64,000 bases of DNA, from positions 1 to 64,000 of the forward strand of contig NZ_BEYR01000007.1 in the NCBI RefSeq assembly GCF_002933815.1, given 5' to 3'. Of the stretch, positions 34,982 to 45,200 are shown one piece after another. Both the position numbers and the translations under genes were made by a program. The notes below the pieces were generated by a model, which saw only the letters and a list, made by a program, of their open reading frames with translations, searched no databases and was not told the DNA's origin. Numbering within the stretch: position 1 is the stretch's first letter; the number at the start of each line of letters is the position of its first letter. The stretch is from Sphingobacterium sp. HMA12 (GTDB lineage: Bacteria; Bacteroidota; Bacteroidia; Sphingobacteriales; Sphingobacteriaceae).

Positions 34982-36416
34982 GAACAGAATATATCAATAT
35001 ACCGGTTTCGCCCTTTTCTTGCTTGGTTTTGTAGCCTGCAAACCGCTGGAAATACAGCAGCGTGCCGAAAACAGAACAGTGCCGGAGAAATATGGCGTCA
35101 CTGAAAACGACTCCGTCAATACCGGAAAAATCAAATGGAACAGTTATTTCAATGATCCGCATCTACAGGAGTTGATCGGTCTGGCGCTGGCCAACAATCA
35201 GGAACTCCACATTATGCTGCAGGAAATCGAGATGGCCAAAAACGAGGTCAGCGCAAAAAAAGGAGAATATCTGCCTACCGTAGGGGTGAAAGTTGGTGCC
35301 GGTGTGGATAAGGTAAGCCGTTACACCAATATCGGCGCGATGGAGAAAAATACGGAAATAGAACCGGGACGGGAAATGCCCGAGCCGCTGTTTGATTTTG
35401 GCGTCGGTGTACAGGCCGCATGGGAAACAGATATCTGGGGCAAACTGCACAATGCGACCAAAGCGCAACTGCAACGCTATTTTGCCAGTGTGGAAGGAAA
35501 AAACTTTATGGTCACGCATCTGATCTCTGAAATTGCGGATGCCTATTATGAGCTCCTGGCCCTGGATAACGAGCTATTGGTAGTCAATGAGAATGTAAAG
35601 ATCCAAAATGACGCACTCACGGTGGTCAATGACCTGAAAAAGAATGCCCGGTCCAATAAACTCGCCATCAAAAGATTTGAGGCGCAGATCTTAAAAACAC
35701 AGGGCATGCAGTATGATATCCAGCAGCAGATAACGGAAACGGAAAATAGGATCAACTACCTGGTGGGACGGTTTCCGCAGCCGGTACAACGGAATCACGA
35801 AGTTTTTGACAAGCTTGTCCCGCAGACTGTCTATACGGGCATCCCTGCCGACCTGCTGGAAAATAGGCCGGATATCAAGCAGGCGGAGTATGAACTGGCG
35901 GCTTCCAAACTGGATATCAAATCGGCTAAAGCACGTTTTTATCCTTCCCTGGATATTGCTGCCGGTGTGGGCTTTCAGGCTTTTGATCCGACTTATCTCA
36001 TCAAACCGGAATCTTTTCTGACTTCGCTCGTCGGCGAGCTGACTGCTCCCCTGATCAACAAAAGAGCGATCAAAGCGGCATATTACAATGCCAACGCAAG
36101 GCAGGTGCAGGCGGTCTATCATTATGAGCAAACGATACTGGGTGCTTACATCGAAGTCGCCAACCAGCTTTCCAAAATTAAAAACCTCGAAAATGGGCTG
36201 GCGATCAAGACTAAGGAGGTCGATGCACTCAGAGAATCCATAGATATTTCCAACGACCTGTTTAAATATGCCAGGGCGGATTATATGGAAGTCTTGTTGA
36301 CACAGCGTGATGCATTGGAATCCAAATTTGAACTGGTGGAAAAAAAAGCCAGTCAGCTCAAAGCCAGCGTAGCGATCTACAGATCCCTGGGCGGTGGCTG
36401 GGAGCGGCAGGAATAA
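34974..36416 (+). CDS. Outer-membrane efflux channel lipoprotein (TolC/NodT type)
   Basis: The product has 480 residues. A lipobox (GFVAC, Cys about 22) and two outer-membrane efflux repeats with long helices are seen (LANNQELHIMLQEIEMAKNEV in the first, LLENRPDIKQAEYELAASKLD in the second). It forms the trimeric exit duct for the RND pump. Start overlaps the pump gene by 8 bases, so translation is coupled. A strong terminator follows. Confidence 0.94.
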   Translation: MNKNRIYQYTGFALFLLGFVACKPLEIQQRAENRTVPEKYGVTENDSVNTGKIKWNSYFNDPHLQELIGLALANNQELHIMLQEIEMAKNEVSAKKGEYLPTVGVKVGAGVDKVSRYTNIGAMEKNTEIEPGREMPEPLFDFGVGVQAAWETDIWGKLHNATKAQLQRYFASVEGKNFMVTHLISEIADAYYELLALDNELLVVNENVKIQNDALTVVNDLKKNARSNKLAIKRFEAQILKTQGMQYDIQQQITETENRINYLVGRFPQPVQRNHEVFDKLVPQTVYTGIPADLLENRPDIKQAEYELAASKLDIKSAKARFYPSLDIAAGVGFQAFDPTYLIKPESFLTSLVGELTAPLINKRAIKAAYYNANARQVQAVYHYEQTILGAYIEVANQLSKIKNLENGLAIKTKEVDALRESIDISNDLFKYARADYMEVLLTQRDALESKFELVEKKASQLKASVAIYRSLGGGWERQE

Positions 36417-36444
36417 ATTGTTAATGTTTGTTTTTTACTCGTTG

Positions 36445-36474
36445 GGGACTTATCAGCTGATAAGTCCCTTTTTT
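36445..36474 (+). terminator. Strong intrinsic terminator of the RND operon
   Basis: A perfect 24-base palindrome (36445-36468, arm GGGACTTATCAG) is followed by six Ts (36469-36474). Confidence 0.9.
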
Positions 36475-36485
36475 GATGGTTCGCC

Positions 36486-36656
36486 CTAGTCATCGAGACC
36501 GATGAAACTACCATCGGCATTAAATTTTAAATCCAGATCATTGGACAAATCTATCTGGTAACCATAGGCTTCTTTGTCGATACCTTCGATAAATAAAGGC
36601 GCTGGGATTTTTTACACCTTGTCGGGATTATTTTTGAAATCTTATTTGTCCTTATC
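36486..36656 (-). pseudogene. Remnant of a PepSY-like domain gene
   Basis: On the minus strand a frame ending at the TAG at 36486-36488 encodes a typical PepSY-like (DUF2874) C-terminus: LFIEGIDKEAYGYQIDLSN, then DLDLKFNADGS and a final DD. Reading upstream in the same frame meets TAA at 36612-36614 and again at 36642-36644, with recognisable residues (FKNNPDKV) between them, and the start of the gene is missing because the DoxX gene begins at 36698. It is therefore a decayed gene. Intact relatives are small exported proteins. Confidence 0.7.
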
Positions 36657-36697
36657 AAACTATTTTCGCCCTGTACTGTCTTCTAATAAAAAAGGTT

Positions 36698-37090
36698 ATG
36701 GAAAAATCTTGTTTTAAAAAGATCGCGCGCTATGGCTTAGGTGCATTTTTGGTGGTCGCGGGAATTGGTCACCTGACTTTTGCGCGGAAAGAATTTCAGG
36801 CGCAGGTGCCGGATTGGGTGCCAATCCCTAAAGACGATACGGTGGTCTATTCCGGTTTTGCTGAAATTGCCCTGGGAACGGCGCTGCTATTGGCCAGGGG
36901 TAAACAGCGTGCTACCGCGGGTAAAATTGCAGCGGCTTTTTTTGTTGCGGTGTTTCCGGGCAATATTGCGCAATATACTGAACATCGGGATGGTTTCGGA
37001 CTGGACAGCGATGGGAAGCGCCTTGCCCGTTTATTTTTCCAGCCAGTATTGGTTGCCTGGGCATTAAAGAGTACGAGCAAACGAAAATAG
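36698..37090 (+). CDS. DoxX-like small membrane protein
   Basis: The product has 130 residues and four hydrophobic segments (about 11-29, 48-66, 73-92, 108-125). The first carries GLGAFLVVAGIGHLTF, the usual DoxX-family entry with a His, followed by FQAQVPDWVPIPKD, common in Bacteroidota members. DoxX-like proteins have no single known role. The DinB gene follows 15 bases after, so the two are probably co-transcribed. No Cys motif, unlike the MauE-like protein at 1441. Confidence 0.8.
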   Translation: MEKSCFKKIARYGLGAFLVVAGIGHLTFARKEFQAQVPDWVPIPKDDTVVYSGFAEIALGTALLLARGKQRATAGKIAAAFFVAVFPGNIAQYTEHRDGFGLDSDGKRLARLFFQPVLVAWALKSTSKRK

Positions 37091-37105
37091 GTTATAGAAT
37101 CAGGT

Positions 37106-37603
37106 ATGGAAAACGTAGAAGTATGGATGCGGGGACCGATTGCAGGGATTCCCGATCTTTTGCAGCCGGTGGCTCATGCGCTGCTGCAAGCAGAAGAGGA
37201 TATTGTAAAATATACCGCGCAGCTGTCATCTGAGCAACTCTGGGCGCGTCCCTGTGGAAATGCCAGCATTGGATTTCACTTGCTGCATATTCGCGGTGTG
37301 ATCGACCGCATGTTTACTTATGCTGCGGATAAATCGCTCTCCGCCGAACAATTCGATTACCTCCAACAGGAGGGGATCGTAGATGCGGAGCTCAGTGTAG
37401 CTACTTTAGTCGAAAACTTACATCTGCAGATTGAGGAGGCCCTGCAGCGCTTATCGGCAATTGATCCTAAGACCTTAACCGAAGAACGTTTTCTGGGAAG
37501 AAAGCGTATATCAACAACCCTGATCGGTCTCTTATTTCATGCGGCTGAACATGCGCAGCGCCATGTCGGCCAACTGCTGGTCACAGCCCGCTGTCTGCAA
37601 TAG
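37106..37603 (+). CDS. DinB-family putative metal-dependent protein
   Basis: The product has 165 residues in a four-helix bundle pattern. The usual metal-binding histidines are in IGFHLLHI (after the second helix start) and HAAEHAQRHVGQL near the C-terminus. DinB/YfiT-type proteins bind a divalent metal and act in thiol-dependent transfer or hydrolysis; the exact reaction of this one cannot be told. It is co-oriented with and close to the DoxX-like gene. Confidence 0.85.
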   Translation: MENVEVWMRGPIAGIPDLLQPVAHALLQAEEDIVKYTAQLSSEQLWARPCGNASIGFHLLHIRGVIDRMFTYAADKSLSAEQFDYLQQEGIVDAELSVATLVENLHLQIEEALQRLSAIDPKTLTEERFLGRKRISTTLIGLLFHAAEHAQRHVGQLLVTARCLQ

Positions 37604-37761
37604 ATGGCAGATCGGCGCTATTGCCAAAGGTGTTCCTCTCCAATAGCAGACAATTCACGACAACGGACAGTCAAGGGATTAATTTGTAATTTCGTATACT
37701 TGTAAAATTCCATCAGGAAATACTTGATTTTTATAACCCCGTATAAAAATAAACTCCGTTT

Positions 37762-38442
37762 ATGCAGATACTTTTGGTAGAAGATGATCGTCGTATCAGT
37801 AGCTTTGTGGTGAAAGGGCTGGAAGAATTGGGCCACCAGGTCATTTTGGCGGAATCCGCTGAGGCAGCGCGGGAATGGGTCAATGCCGAATCCCTGGATA
37901 TCGTGGTATTGGATATTATGCTGCCGGGAATCGATGGGATTCAGTTTACAAAAATGCTGCGCTACCGCAAAAACCATATTCCAATTCTGATCTTAAGCGC
38001 ACTGGGTGAAATCGATGATAAAGTCGAAGCCCTGGAAAGTGGTGCCGATGATTACCTGGTCAAACCTTTTTCGTTTAAGGAACTGGTCAGCCGCATCAAA
38101 GCCCTGGTACGGAGGGATAGTTATAAAAATACGGACAATGATACCTGCATTGAAATTCGTGACCTCAAAGTGGATCTGGATCGTTATGAAGTCTATAAAG
38201 GCGGTGCAAATGTGGATCTCTCTCCCAAAGAATTTAAGCTGTTTAAGTATCTGATCGAAAACCGCAATAAGACGCTTTCGCGTACGGCTATCTTGCAGGC
38301 GGTCTGGGGAATTGATTTTGACAATAACACCAATGTCGTGGATGTGTACGTCTCTTATCTGCGGGGAAAGGTGGATGACGGCAGCGATACATCCATTATA
38401 AGGACGGTCAAAGGGGTTGGTTACATGCTTAAAACCGACTGA
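37762..38442 (+). CDS. OmpR-family response regulator, probable controller of the metal efflux operon
   Basis: The product has 226 residues: a receiver domain (1-115) with the phospho-acceptor Asp51 in VVLDIMLPG and Lys in YLVKPFSF, and a winged-helix DNA-binding domain (about 130-226) ending RTVKGVGYML. Phosphorylation by the kinase encoded 2 bases downstream should let it bind direct repeats. Such repeats lie before the efflux operon at 39787. It resembles CusR/CopR-type metal regulators by context. Confidence 0.92.
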   Translation: MQILLVEDDRRISSFVVKGLEELGHQVILAESAEAAREWVNAESLDIVVLDIMLPGIDGIQFTKMLRYRKNHIPILILSALGEIDDKVEALESGADDYLVKPFSFKELVSRIKALVRRDSYKNTDNDTCIEIRDLKVDLDRYEVYKGGANVDLSPKEFKLFKYLIENRNKTLSRTAILQAVWGIDFDNNTNVVDVYVSYLRGKVDDGSDTSIIRTVKGVGYMLKTD

Positions 38443-38444
38443 CC

Positions 38445-39791
38445 ATGAACCTCAAGATCAGACTGACACTTTTTTCTTCTTTGGTCTTTACGATTATTTT
38501 CGGACTTGCCACGGTGGTTATCTACTGGATATTTTATAATTCATCGGAACGCCATCTGATCAGTTCACTGGAAAAGAACGCAAAGATCGCCGGGATCTAC
38601 TACCTGGAAGCGGATGAACAGAGCCCCTTAAAACATCTGGAGTCCAAAAATCAATACGAAAGTCTAGTCAAACGGGCCATGGTAGCGGTCTACAATGCCG
38701 AAGGCCGGGTGAGCTATGGTGGCCTGAAATACGATAATCAAATCAATAGAAGCCTGCTGACGCGGCTGAAATCACAGAAAACAGTTTATTTTAAAACGGA
38801 GGATAGCTTTTATTTCGGCTTGTATTATCCAGATAATCAGGGTGATTTTTTTGTATTTGTCAAGGAATCTAATACGGATTTTAATCAGCAGCTGAACCGC
38901 CTGCTTTTTATTCTCGTGCTTGTTTTTCTGGTTGCCCTGATTAGCATCGTCCTGCTGTCGCTCTGGCTGAGCAAATATGCATATCTGCCTATTCGGAACG
39001 TCATTCAGGAAATCCAGCATAAGGATCTAAATACCATTCAGGAGCCGCTGACGGTCATCAGGACGAAGGATGAACTGCAGGACCTGATCGAAAGCTACAA
39101 TGCGCTCCTGCGACGGATCAGTGAAAACATGATCATCCGAAAGAATTTTGTGAGCTATGTCTCCCATGAGTTCCGTACACCCCTTGCCGGTATTTTGGGA
39201 TCCATGGAGGTTTTTGGGACAAAAGCCCGCAGTCAGGAAGAGTATCAGGAGCTGGCAGCAACAATCACCGAACACGTCAATTTTTTGAACCAGCTTATCG
39301 GAAATTTTCTGTTACTGACGGAAGACCAGGCCCTGAAGCGCTCCATGGAGGTCTTCCGCATCGATGAGGTGGTATGGGATCTGGTGCCTAAATTTGCCAG
39401 AACATTTACTGTACCCTTGAAAATCGAGCTCGAAGTGGATGAACCGCATTATTTTAATTTTCGGGGCAATCGCATGCTCCTGGCATTGTCGATCTCCAAT
39501 CTGATCGAAAATGCGCTTAAATATGCCAATGGTCGGGAAGTGCTGGTGCGCATGACGACGGCCGATGAGCGTTTGTCCCTGCAGATCATTGATCAGGGTA
39601 TCGGAATTCCGCAGGCGGAGCTGGAAGCGGTGAAGCAGACCTTTTACCGGGCGACAAATGTCGGCAAAGTCAAGGGCAGTGGCATCGGTCTTTCTTTTGC
39701 GCAGATCGTTTTTAAGGACCAAGGCGTGGACTTTGATATTCGTTCCGACGACCAGGGAACAAGGGTATCGCTGCTGTTTCCAAAATTCTAA
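38445..39791 (+). CDS. Membrane sensor histidine kinase, probable heavy-metal sensor
   Basis: The product has 448 residues. Two membrane helices (about 8-30 and 152-176) flank a periplasmic sensing domain of about 120 residues. A HAMP-like linker, a HisKA domain with His241 in YVSHEFRTPLAGI, and a HATPase with NLIENALKYA, DQGIGI and GSGIGLSF follow. It pairs with the response regulator upstream. The periplasmic domain has no His-rich or Cys metal site that I can see, so the signal could be a metal or envelope stress. Confidence 0.9.
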   Translation: MNLKIRLTLFSSLVFTIIFGLATVVIYWIFYNSSERHLISSLEKNAKIAGIYYLEADEQSPLKHLESKNQYESLVKRAMVAVYNAEGRVSYGGLKYDNQINRSLLTRLKSQKTVYFKTEDSFYFGLYYPDNQGDFFVFVKESNTDFNQQLNRLLFILVLVFLVALISIVLLSLWLSKYAYLPIRNVIQEIQHKDLNTIQEPLTVIRTKDELQDLIESYNALLRRISENMIIRKNFVSYVSHEFRTPLAGILGSMEVFGTKARSQEEYQELAATITEHVNFLNQLIGNFLLLTEDQALKRSMEVFRIDEVVWDLVPKFARTFTVPLKIELEVDEPHYFNFRGNRMLLALSISNLIENALKYANGREVLVRMTTADERLSLQIIDQGIGIPQAELEAVKQTFYRATNVGKVKGSGIGLSFAQIVFKDQGVDFDIRSDDQGTRVSLLFPKF

Positions 39792-39838
39792 CCATTCTCT
39801 AATCTCTTCTAATCAAACTTTAATTTATCTTAAATTTG
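39787..39838 (+). promoter_or_regulatory. Promoter of the metal efflux operon with phased direct repeats
   Basis: Three TCTAAY repeats start at 39787, 39798 and 39808, and a weaker TTTAAT starts at 39819: steps of 11, 10 and 11 bases, one helix turn each. TAAATTTG (TANNTTTG type) follows at 39831-39838, and there is no -33 TTG. Repeats at this spacing replacing the -33 box are what an activating OmpR-family regulator would use. Confidence 0.6.
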
Positions 39839-39863
39839 CCTGTAATCCCTGTCGCTTAGTTTT

Positions 39864-41156
39864 GTGGAAATACAAAATAGAGTGAGAAAGATACGCATTG
39901 CAATAGTTATTCTTCTTGGCCTGAATAGCAGGCTATCTGCACAGGAAATGCCCGAAAACCGTTTGCAAAAATCGGAAATCGAACAAGTCTTCTTAACACA
40001 CAACCTGTCCCTGATGGCGCAGCGTTTTCAGCTAAAACAAGCTGAGGCAGCAATCCTGCAGGCCAAGCTATGGCCCAACCCCAAAATCTCCATCGGTGAG
40101 GTCAACCTCTGGAAAAACTCTTCCAGCGAGGAGCTTCCGCCTTTGATCGGGAACTATGGGCGGTACCAACAGGTGGAAATGGAACTGGAACAGACGATTG
40201 AACTGGCGGGCAAAAGAAAAAAACGGGTACAGCTGCAACTTCTCGAAAAGGAGAATGCACAACTGCAGTTTGAGGAATTGCTCCGCAATTTGAAATATGA
40301 CCTCCGTAGTCAATGCTTGGAGCTGCAGGTGCTGCAGGAAAAGGAGCGTCTTTACGCCAATCAGGTTGGAATCTTCCATAAACTGGCGCAGTCTTACCAG
40401 AACCAGTGGAAGGAAGGCAACGTCAGCGAAATGGACTACCTGCGCATCCAGAGCGAGTCCATTGCTTTTGGAAATAAGCTGAATGAAATCCAGCAGGAGA
40501 AAATGGCAAAGATGAACGATGTCGCACGCTATCTGGGAGCGAAAGGAAAGGCGCTTTCCATTGCGGATACCATCGGCAACCCAGCCTTTATTGCGAATAG
40601 ACAAAACGAATGGAAAATCATGGCCCTGGATAATCGCAGCGACTATAAAATCATCCACAATGAATTTAAGAAAAGTCAGGCGCAGCTGGAAATAGAGAAA
40701 GCCGAACGTGTACCAAACCTCGATGTTTCGGTGAATTATGATCGGGGCGGCAATATTATGCGTGATTTTATCGGTCTGGGCCTGTCTATGGATCTACCCC
40801 TATTTAATAGAAACCAGGGGAATATCAAGATCGCTAAGCTGGAACTGGAAAAAAATAAGGTTGAAATCGAGCAGTTCCGCATCGATATCGAACGGGAGAT
40901 AGATTTTCTTTCGGCACGTCTAAGCAACCTGGAATCTAGCCTGAAGGCTATGGATAATGGATTTGACGGTAGACTGGAGGTCGCCCTGGAACGCTACGTC
41001 CGAAATTTTCAGGAGCGCAGGCTGACGATCGTTGAGTTTATAGATTTTATCAATAATTATATGGAAAACAAAGAATCAATATTGGAACGAAGGGCAAAAT
41101 ATCTTCAGTATAGCGAAGAACTGACCTATTTAGTCGGAAAGGATATCGTCCAATGA
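39864..41156 (+). CDS. Outer-membrane channel of heavy-metal RND efflux (CzcC-like)
   Basis: The product has 430 residues. The only start near the signal peptide is GTG (39864, or 39882); the signal (IRIAIVILLGLNSRLSAQ) follows. Long coiled helices typical of TolC/CzcC proteins are seen, for example QLQLLEKENAQLQFEEL, and IEIEREIDFLSARL-type repeats in the second half. It is not a lipoprotein, unlike the channel at 34974. The adaptor gene overlaps its stop by 4 bases. The upstream promoter with regulator repeats is 25 bases away. Confidence 0.88.
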   Translation: MEIQNRVRKIRIAIVILLGLNSRLSAQEMPENRLQKSEIEQVFLTHNLSLMAQRFQLKQAEAAILQAKLWPNPKISIGEVNLWKNSSSEELPPLIGNYGRYQQVEMELEQTIELAGKRKKRVQLQLLEKENAQLQFEELLRNLKYDLRSQCLELQVLQEKERLYANQVGIFHKLAQSYQNQWKEGNVSEMDYLRIQSESIAFGNKLNEIQQEKMAKMNDVARYLGAKGKALSIADTIGNPAFIANRQNEWKIMALDNRSDYKIIHNEFKKSQAQLEIEKAERVPNLDVSVNYDRGGNIMRDFIGLGLSMDLPLFNRNQGNIKIAKLELEKNKVEIEQFRIDIEREIDFLSARLSNLESSLKAMDNGFDGRLEVALERYVRNFQERRLTIVEFIDFINNYMENKESILERRAKYLQYSEELTYLVGKDIVQ

Positions 41157-42259
41157 AAGGGAATGTTTTAATGCCGATCACGCTTTTATCCATTTGTCTC
41201 CTGTTGGGCTGTCAGTCAAAGCAACAGGAGGAACAGCACGTTGTTGGGACAAAAGGCTTTTGCCTTAGTGATGATTTCAAACACCATATTAAAATTGATT
41301 CAATCCAAAAGCGGGAGGTGTCTGAACAGATTGCCTTAAATGGCGCAATCCAATACAACCAGGATGAACTTGCGGCGTTGAAGAGCCCGATTCAGGGCAT
41401 GGTCCAGTCCGTTGCTGTAAAAATGGGTGATTATGTGGAGAGAGGGCAGGTGCTGGTGGCACTCAAAGGGACTTCGGTCAATGATCTGGGAAAGGAACTC
41501 CGCGAGCTGGAAAACGGCAGGCGCCTGGCGGAAAGTAAGGTGAATAGTTTACGCAGCATGCTGAAAGACGGGATGGCTTCCCAACGTGAGCTGGAGGAAA
41601 TGGAGAGCGAGCTGAAATCGGTACAGATCGGTATCCGGAACGTAAAGGCAAATATGAAGCTGTTGAATGGATCGGCCGAAAACGGTATTTTTTATATCCG
41701 TGCGCCCAAGGCGGGGTACATCATTGACAAAAAGGTGAGTCCGGGCATGACGGTAGGCGATGATACGGATCTATTGACTATCAGCAACCTGAATGAGGTC
41801 TGGGTGACTGTCAATATTTATGCGAATAACTTACCCTTTGTCAAAAATGGGGCTCATGTCCGGATCACAACGCTGGCTTATAAAGGCGAATATTTTGAAG
41901 GTTATATCGATCAGGTGGCCAACTTTTTTGATCCCGAAGAACGGGTGGTCAAAGCGCGTGTTAAGCTGCTCAATAAGGATCTGAGGCTCAAACCGGGCAT
42001 GAGCGTGGATGTATTGGTCGAGAAGGGATCCGCAGGACAGAAACAACCCCTGCTGGCGATTCCCAAAGATGCGGTGATCTTGCATAACAATCAGAATTAT
42101 GTCGTGATCTACAAAAGCGACTGCGATCTATCCGTGAAAGCTGTCGATATCGTATCGGAAAACGAATCCTATGCTTTCGTCGAAACGGGGCTGGAAGAGG
42201 GGGACCACGTATTGACAGAAAATGAACTGATTGTGTTTGATGAATTGATGAACAGATAG
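41153..42259 (+). CDS. Heavy-metal RND efflux adaptor lipoprotein (CzcB/CusB-like)
   Basis: The product has 368 residues. The lipobox is LLLGC (Cys about 20). Then come a beta domain (IALNGAIQYNQDELAALKSP), a lipoyl half-motif (GDYVERGQVLVAL), a helical hairpin, the second lipoyl half (IRAPKAGYIIDKKVSPGMTV) and barrel domains. It joins the pump to the channel. There is no N-terminal His- or Met-rich metal-binding segment, so I cannot tell the metal. It overlaps the channel gene and is 1 base from the pump gene. Confidence 0.92.
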   Translation: MKGNVLMPITLLSICLLLGCQSKQQEEQHVVGTKGFCLSDDFKHHIKIDSIQKREVSEQIALNGAIQYNQDELAALKSPIQGMVQSVAVKMGDYVERGQVLVALKGTSVNDLGKELRELENGRRLAESKVNSLRSMLKDGMASQRELEEMESELKSVQIGIRNVKANMKLLNGSAENGIFYIRAPKAGYIIDKKVSPGMTVGDDTDLLTISNLNEVWVTVNIYANNLPFVKNGAHVRITTLAYKGEYFEGYIDQVANFFDPEERVVKARVKLLNKDLRLKPGMSVDVLVEKGSAGQKQPLLAIPKDAVILHNNQNYVVIYKSDCDLSVKAVDIVSENESYAFVETGLEEGDHVLTENELIVFDELMNR

Positions 42260-42260
42260 G

Positions 42261-45200
42261 ATGAAGAAAGTTGTACAAAATATCGTTTCATTTTCACTGA
42301 AACATTCCCTGGTGGTGCTGTTTTTTACGCTGGCTTTATTGTTCGGCGGAATATACGCTTACCTGCATACGCCGATCGAAGCATTTCCGGATGTGACCAA
42401 TACCCGTGTCCGGATCATCACGCAATGGCCGGGACGCAGTGCCGAAGAAATCGAGAAATTCGTCACGCTGCCCGTCACCAAGGAGATGAACACCATCCCG
42501 AAAAAGACGGATGTACGGTCCATCTCCCTGTTTGGGCTCTCTGTCGTCACGGTCCAGTTTGAGGATGGTGTGGAAGACTTCTATGCGCAGCAATATGCCG
42601 GTAACAAGATGCGTTCCATTGAATTGCCGGAAGGAGCAGAAAGCTCCATTGAACCGCCTTCGGGGGCCACAGGAGAAATCTTCCGCTATGTGGTCAAAAG
42701 CAACCTGCCGATCAAAGAGGTATCCGCCATTCAGGACTGGGTGATCGAACGGGAGCTTGTTGGTGTGCCGGGCGTAGCGGATGTCGTGAGCTTTGGCGGT
42801 GAAGAAAAGATCTATGAAATAAAGATCAATCCAACGGAACTGGCCAACTATAACCTTTCGCCCTTGGATGTATATGAAGCGGTATCGCGCTCAAATATCA
42901 ATGTGGGCGGGGATGTGATACAAAAAGGAAATCAGGCCTATGTCGTGCGCGGTGTGGGACTGCTGGACAAAATAGATGATATCGGCAATATTTTGATCAA
43001 AGTGGTAGGGAATACGCCCATTCTGGTCAAACATGTGGCTGAAATAGAACTGGGGGCCAAACCGCGGCTGGGACAGGTGGGGCTCAATCAGGAGGATGAT
43101 CTGGTACAGGGCATTGTCATTATGCTCCGCGGCGAAAATCCATCGGCGGTAGTGACACGCCTGAAAGAAAAAATTGAGGAACTGAACGGCCGTATCTTAC
43201 CGGAAAATGTCAAGATTGAACCGGTGATTGACCGCACAAAATTGGTGAATAATACCGTGCATACGGTGTCGAAAAACCTGATTGAGGGTGTTATCCTGGT
43301 TTCGATCATTGTCTTTATCTTTTTGAACAACTGGAAGACGACCTTTATCGTGGCCTCGGTGATTCCATTGGCCTTCCTGTTTGCGATCATTCTATTGAAA
43401 ATACAGGGGTTGCCGGCGAACCTGATTTCGATGGGAGCACTGGACTTTGGCCTATTGCTCGAGGGGACACTGGTGATCGTGGAGACTGTTTTTGTCTCCC
43501 TGGAAAAGGAGGCGCACCGGCTGGGGACGGCCCGTTTCAACAAGGTCTCCAAACTGGGGATCATTAAAAAAAGTGCAGGTTCGGTAGCGGGGTATATCTT
43601 TTTTGCCTTATTGATCCTGATTGTTGCGCTGACACCGATTTTTTCTTTTCAAAAGGTGGAAGGGAAGATGTTTTCACCGTTGGCCTTTACCCTCGGCTAT
43701 GCCCTGCTGGGCTCCCTGGTCCTAAGCCTGACTTATGTGCCTGCCATGTGTAAATATCTGCTGAAGACGAACATCAAAGAGGATGAAAATAAAATAACTA
43801 AGGTCAGCCGTAATGTCATTTTTAAAGGTTTCAAGAAGGCTTTTGATCATCCGAAATGGACTTTGACGCTTTTTGGACTGGCGCTGGTTGTCTGTATTGT
43901 GCGCTTTAGCTATTACGGTTCGGAATTCCTGCCCAAGCTCAATGAAGGGGCCATTTATGTCCGGGCGACATTGCCCAATAGCGTCAACCTGGAGGAGTCC
44001 GTCAAGTTGACAAAAACAATGAAAACCAAATTGATCAAGCAGTTTGATGAGATTGATTTTATTATGACGCAGACAGGTAGACCCAATGACGGAACGGATC
44101 CGACAGGTTTTTTTAATATCGAATTTAATATTGAACTGAAACCGGAAGGGGAGTGGAAGCGGAAAATATCGAAAGAGAAACTGATCGGGCAGATGCGCGA
44201 CAGCCTGCAGACTTTCCCGGGAATCAATTTTGGCTTTAGCCAGCCGATTCAGGACAATGTGGAGGAATATGTGGCCGGCGTAAAAAGTCCGCTGGTGATC
44301 AAGATTTTTGGTGAGAACCTCGAGGATCTGGAGAACAAAGCCAATAAGTTTGCTGAATCGCTCAAGAAAGTAGCGGGCATTACGGATGTGAATGTATTTA
44401 AAAATATTGGCCTGCCTGAACTGCGGATTCAGCTGCACGACTCCAAGATGGCGAAGTATGGGGTATCTACCAGAGATGTGCAATCGGTCATCGAGATGAC
44501 CATCGGGGGGCAGTCCGTGACACATTTTTACGACAATGAGCGCATCTTTGATGTCCGGCTGCGCTTTCAGAAACAGTATCGGGACAGCCCCGAAAAGATC
44601 GGTAACATCATTATTCCGACGATGAATGACCAAAAGGTTCCACTGCGCGAAATCGCAACCATAGACTATCATACGGGGCCGGCCTTTATCTACCGCGACG
44701 GGAATTCCCGTTACATCGGTGTCGGATTTAATATCGAGGGCCGGGATCTGGGCAGTACCATTGCGGATGCAAAAAAACAGATCGCGGATGACATTAAATT
44801 GCCCAAGTCCTACAAGGTTGTCTGGGCCGGTGAGTTTGAAAGCAAGGAAAGGGCTACCAAACAGTTAATGAATGTGGTACCGGTTTCCCTGCTATTGATT
44901 TTGCTCTTGCTCTACGCCAATTTTGGCAATCTAAAAGATACGCTGATCTCCTCCCTGACGCTTGCTTTTGCATTTATCGGTGGTTTTGTATCCCTGTGGA
45001 TGACAGGGACGACATTCGGGATCTCGGCAGGTATCGGCTTTATTATCCTTTTTGGTGTGGCCACAATCGACGGGATCGTTTTAATCGGTGTCATGAAAGA
45101 AAATCTCTTAAATAAAATGGGGCTCAAGCCCGCTATTTACGAAGCGGTAAAAAGCCGGATCAGGCCGATCTTAATGATTGCACTGATGGGGGCAATGGGC

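Noticed and set aside
43722..44672. Minus-strand frame of 316 codons inside the metal pump gene
   Set aside because: It is antisense to a well conserved gene with full motifs; its sequence has no domain pattern.
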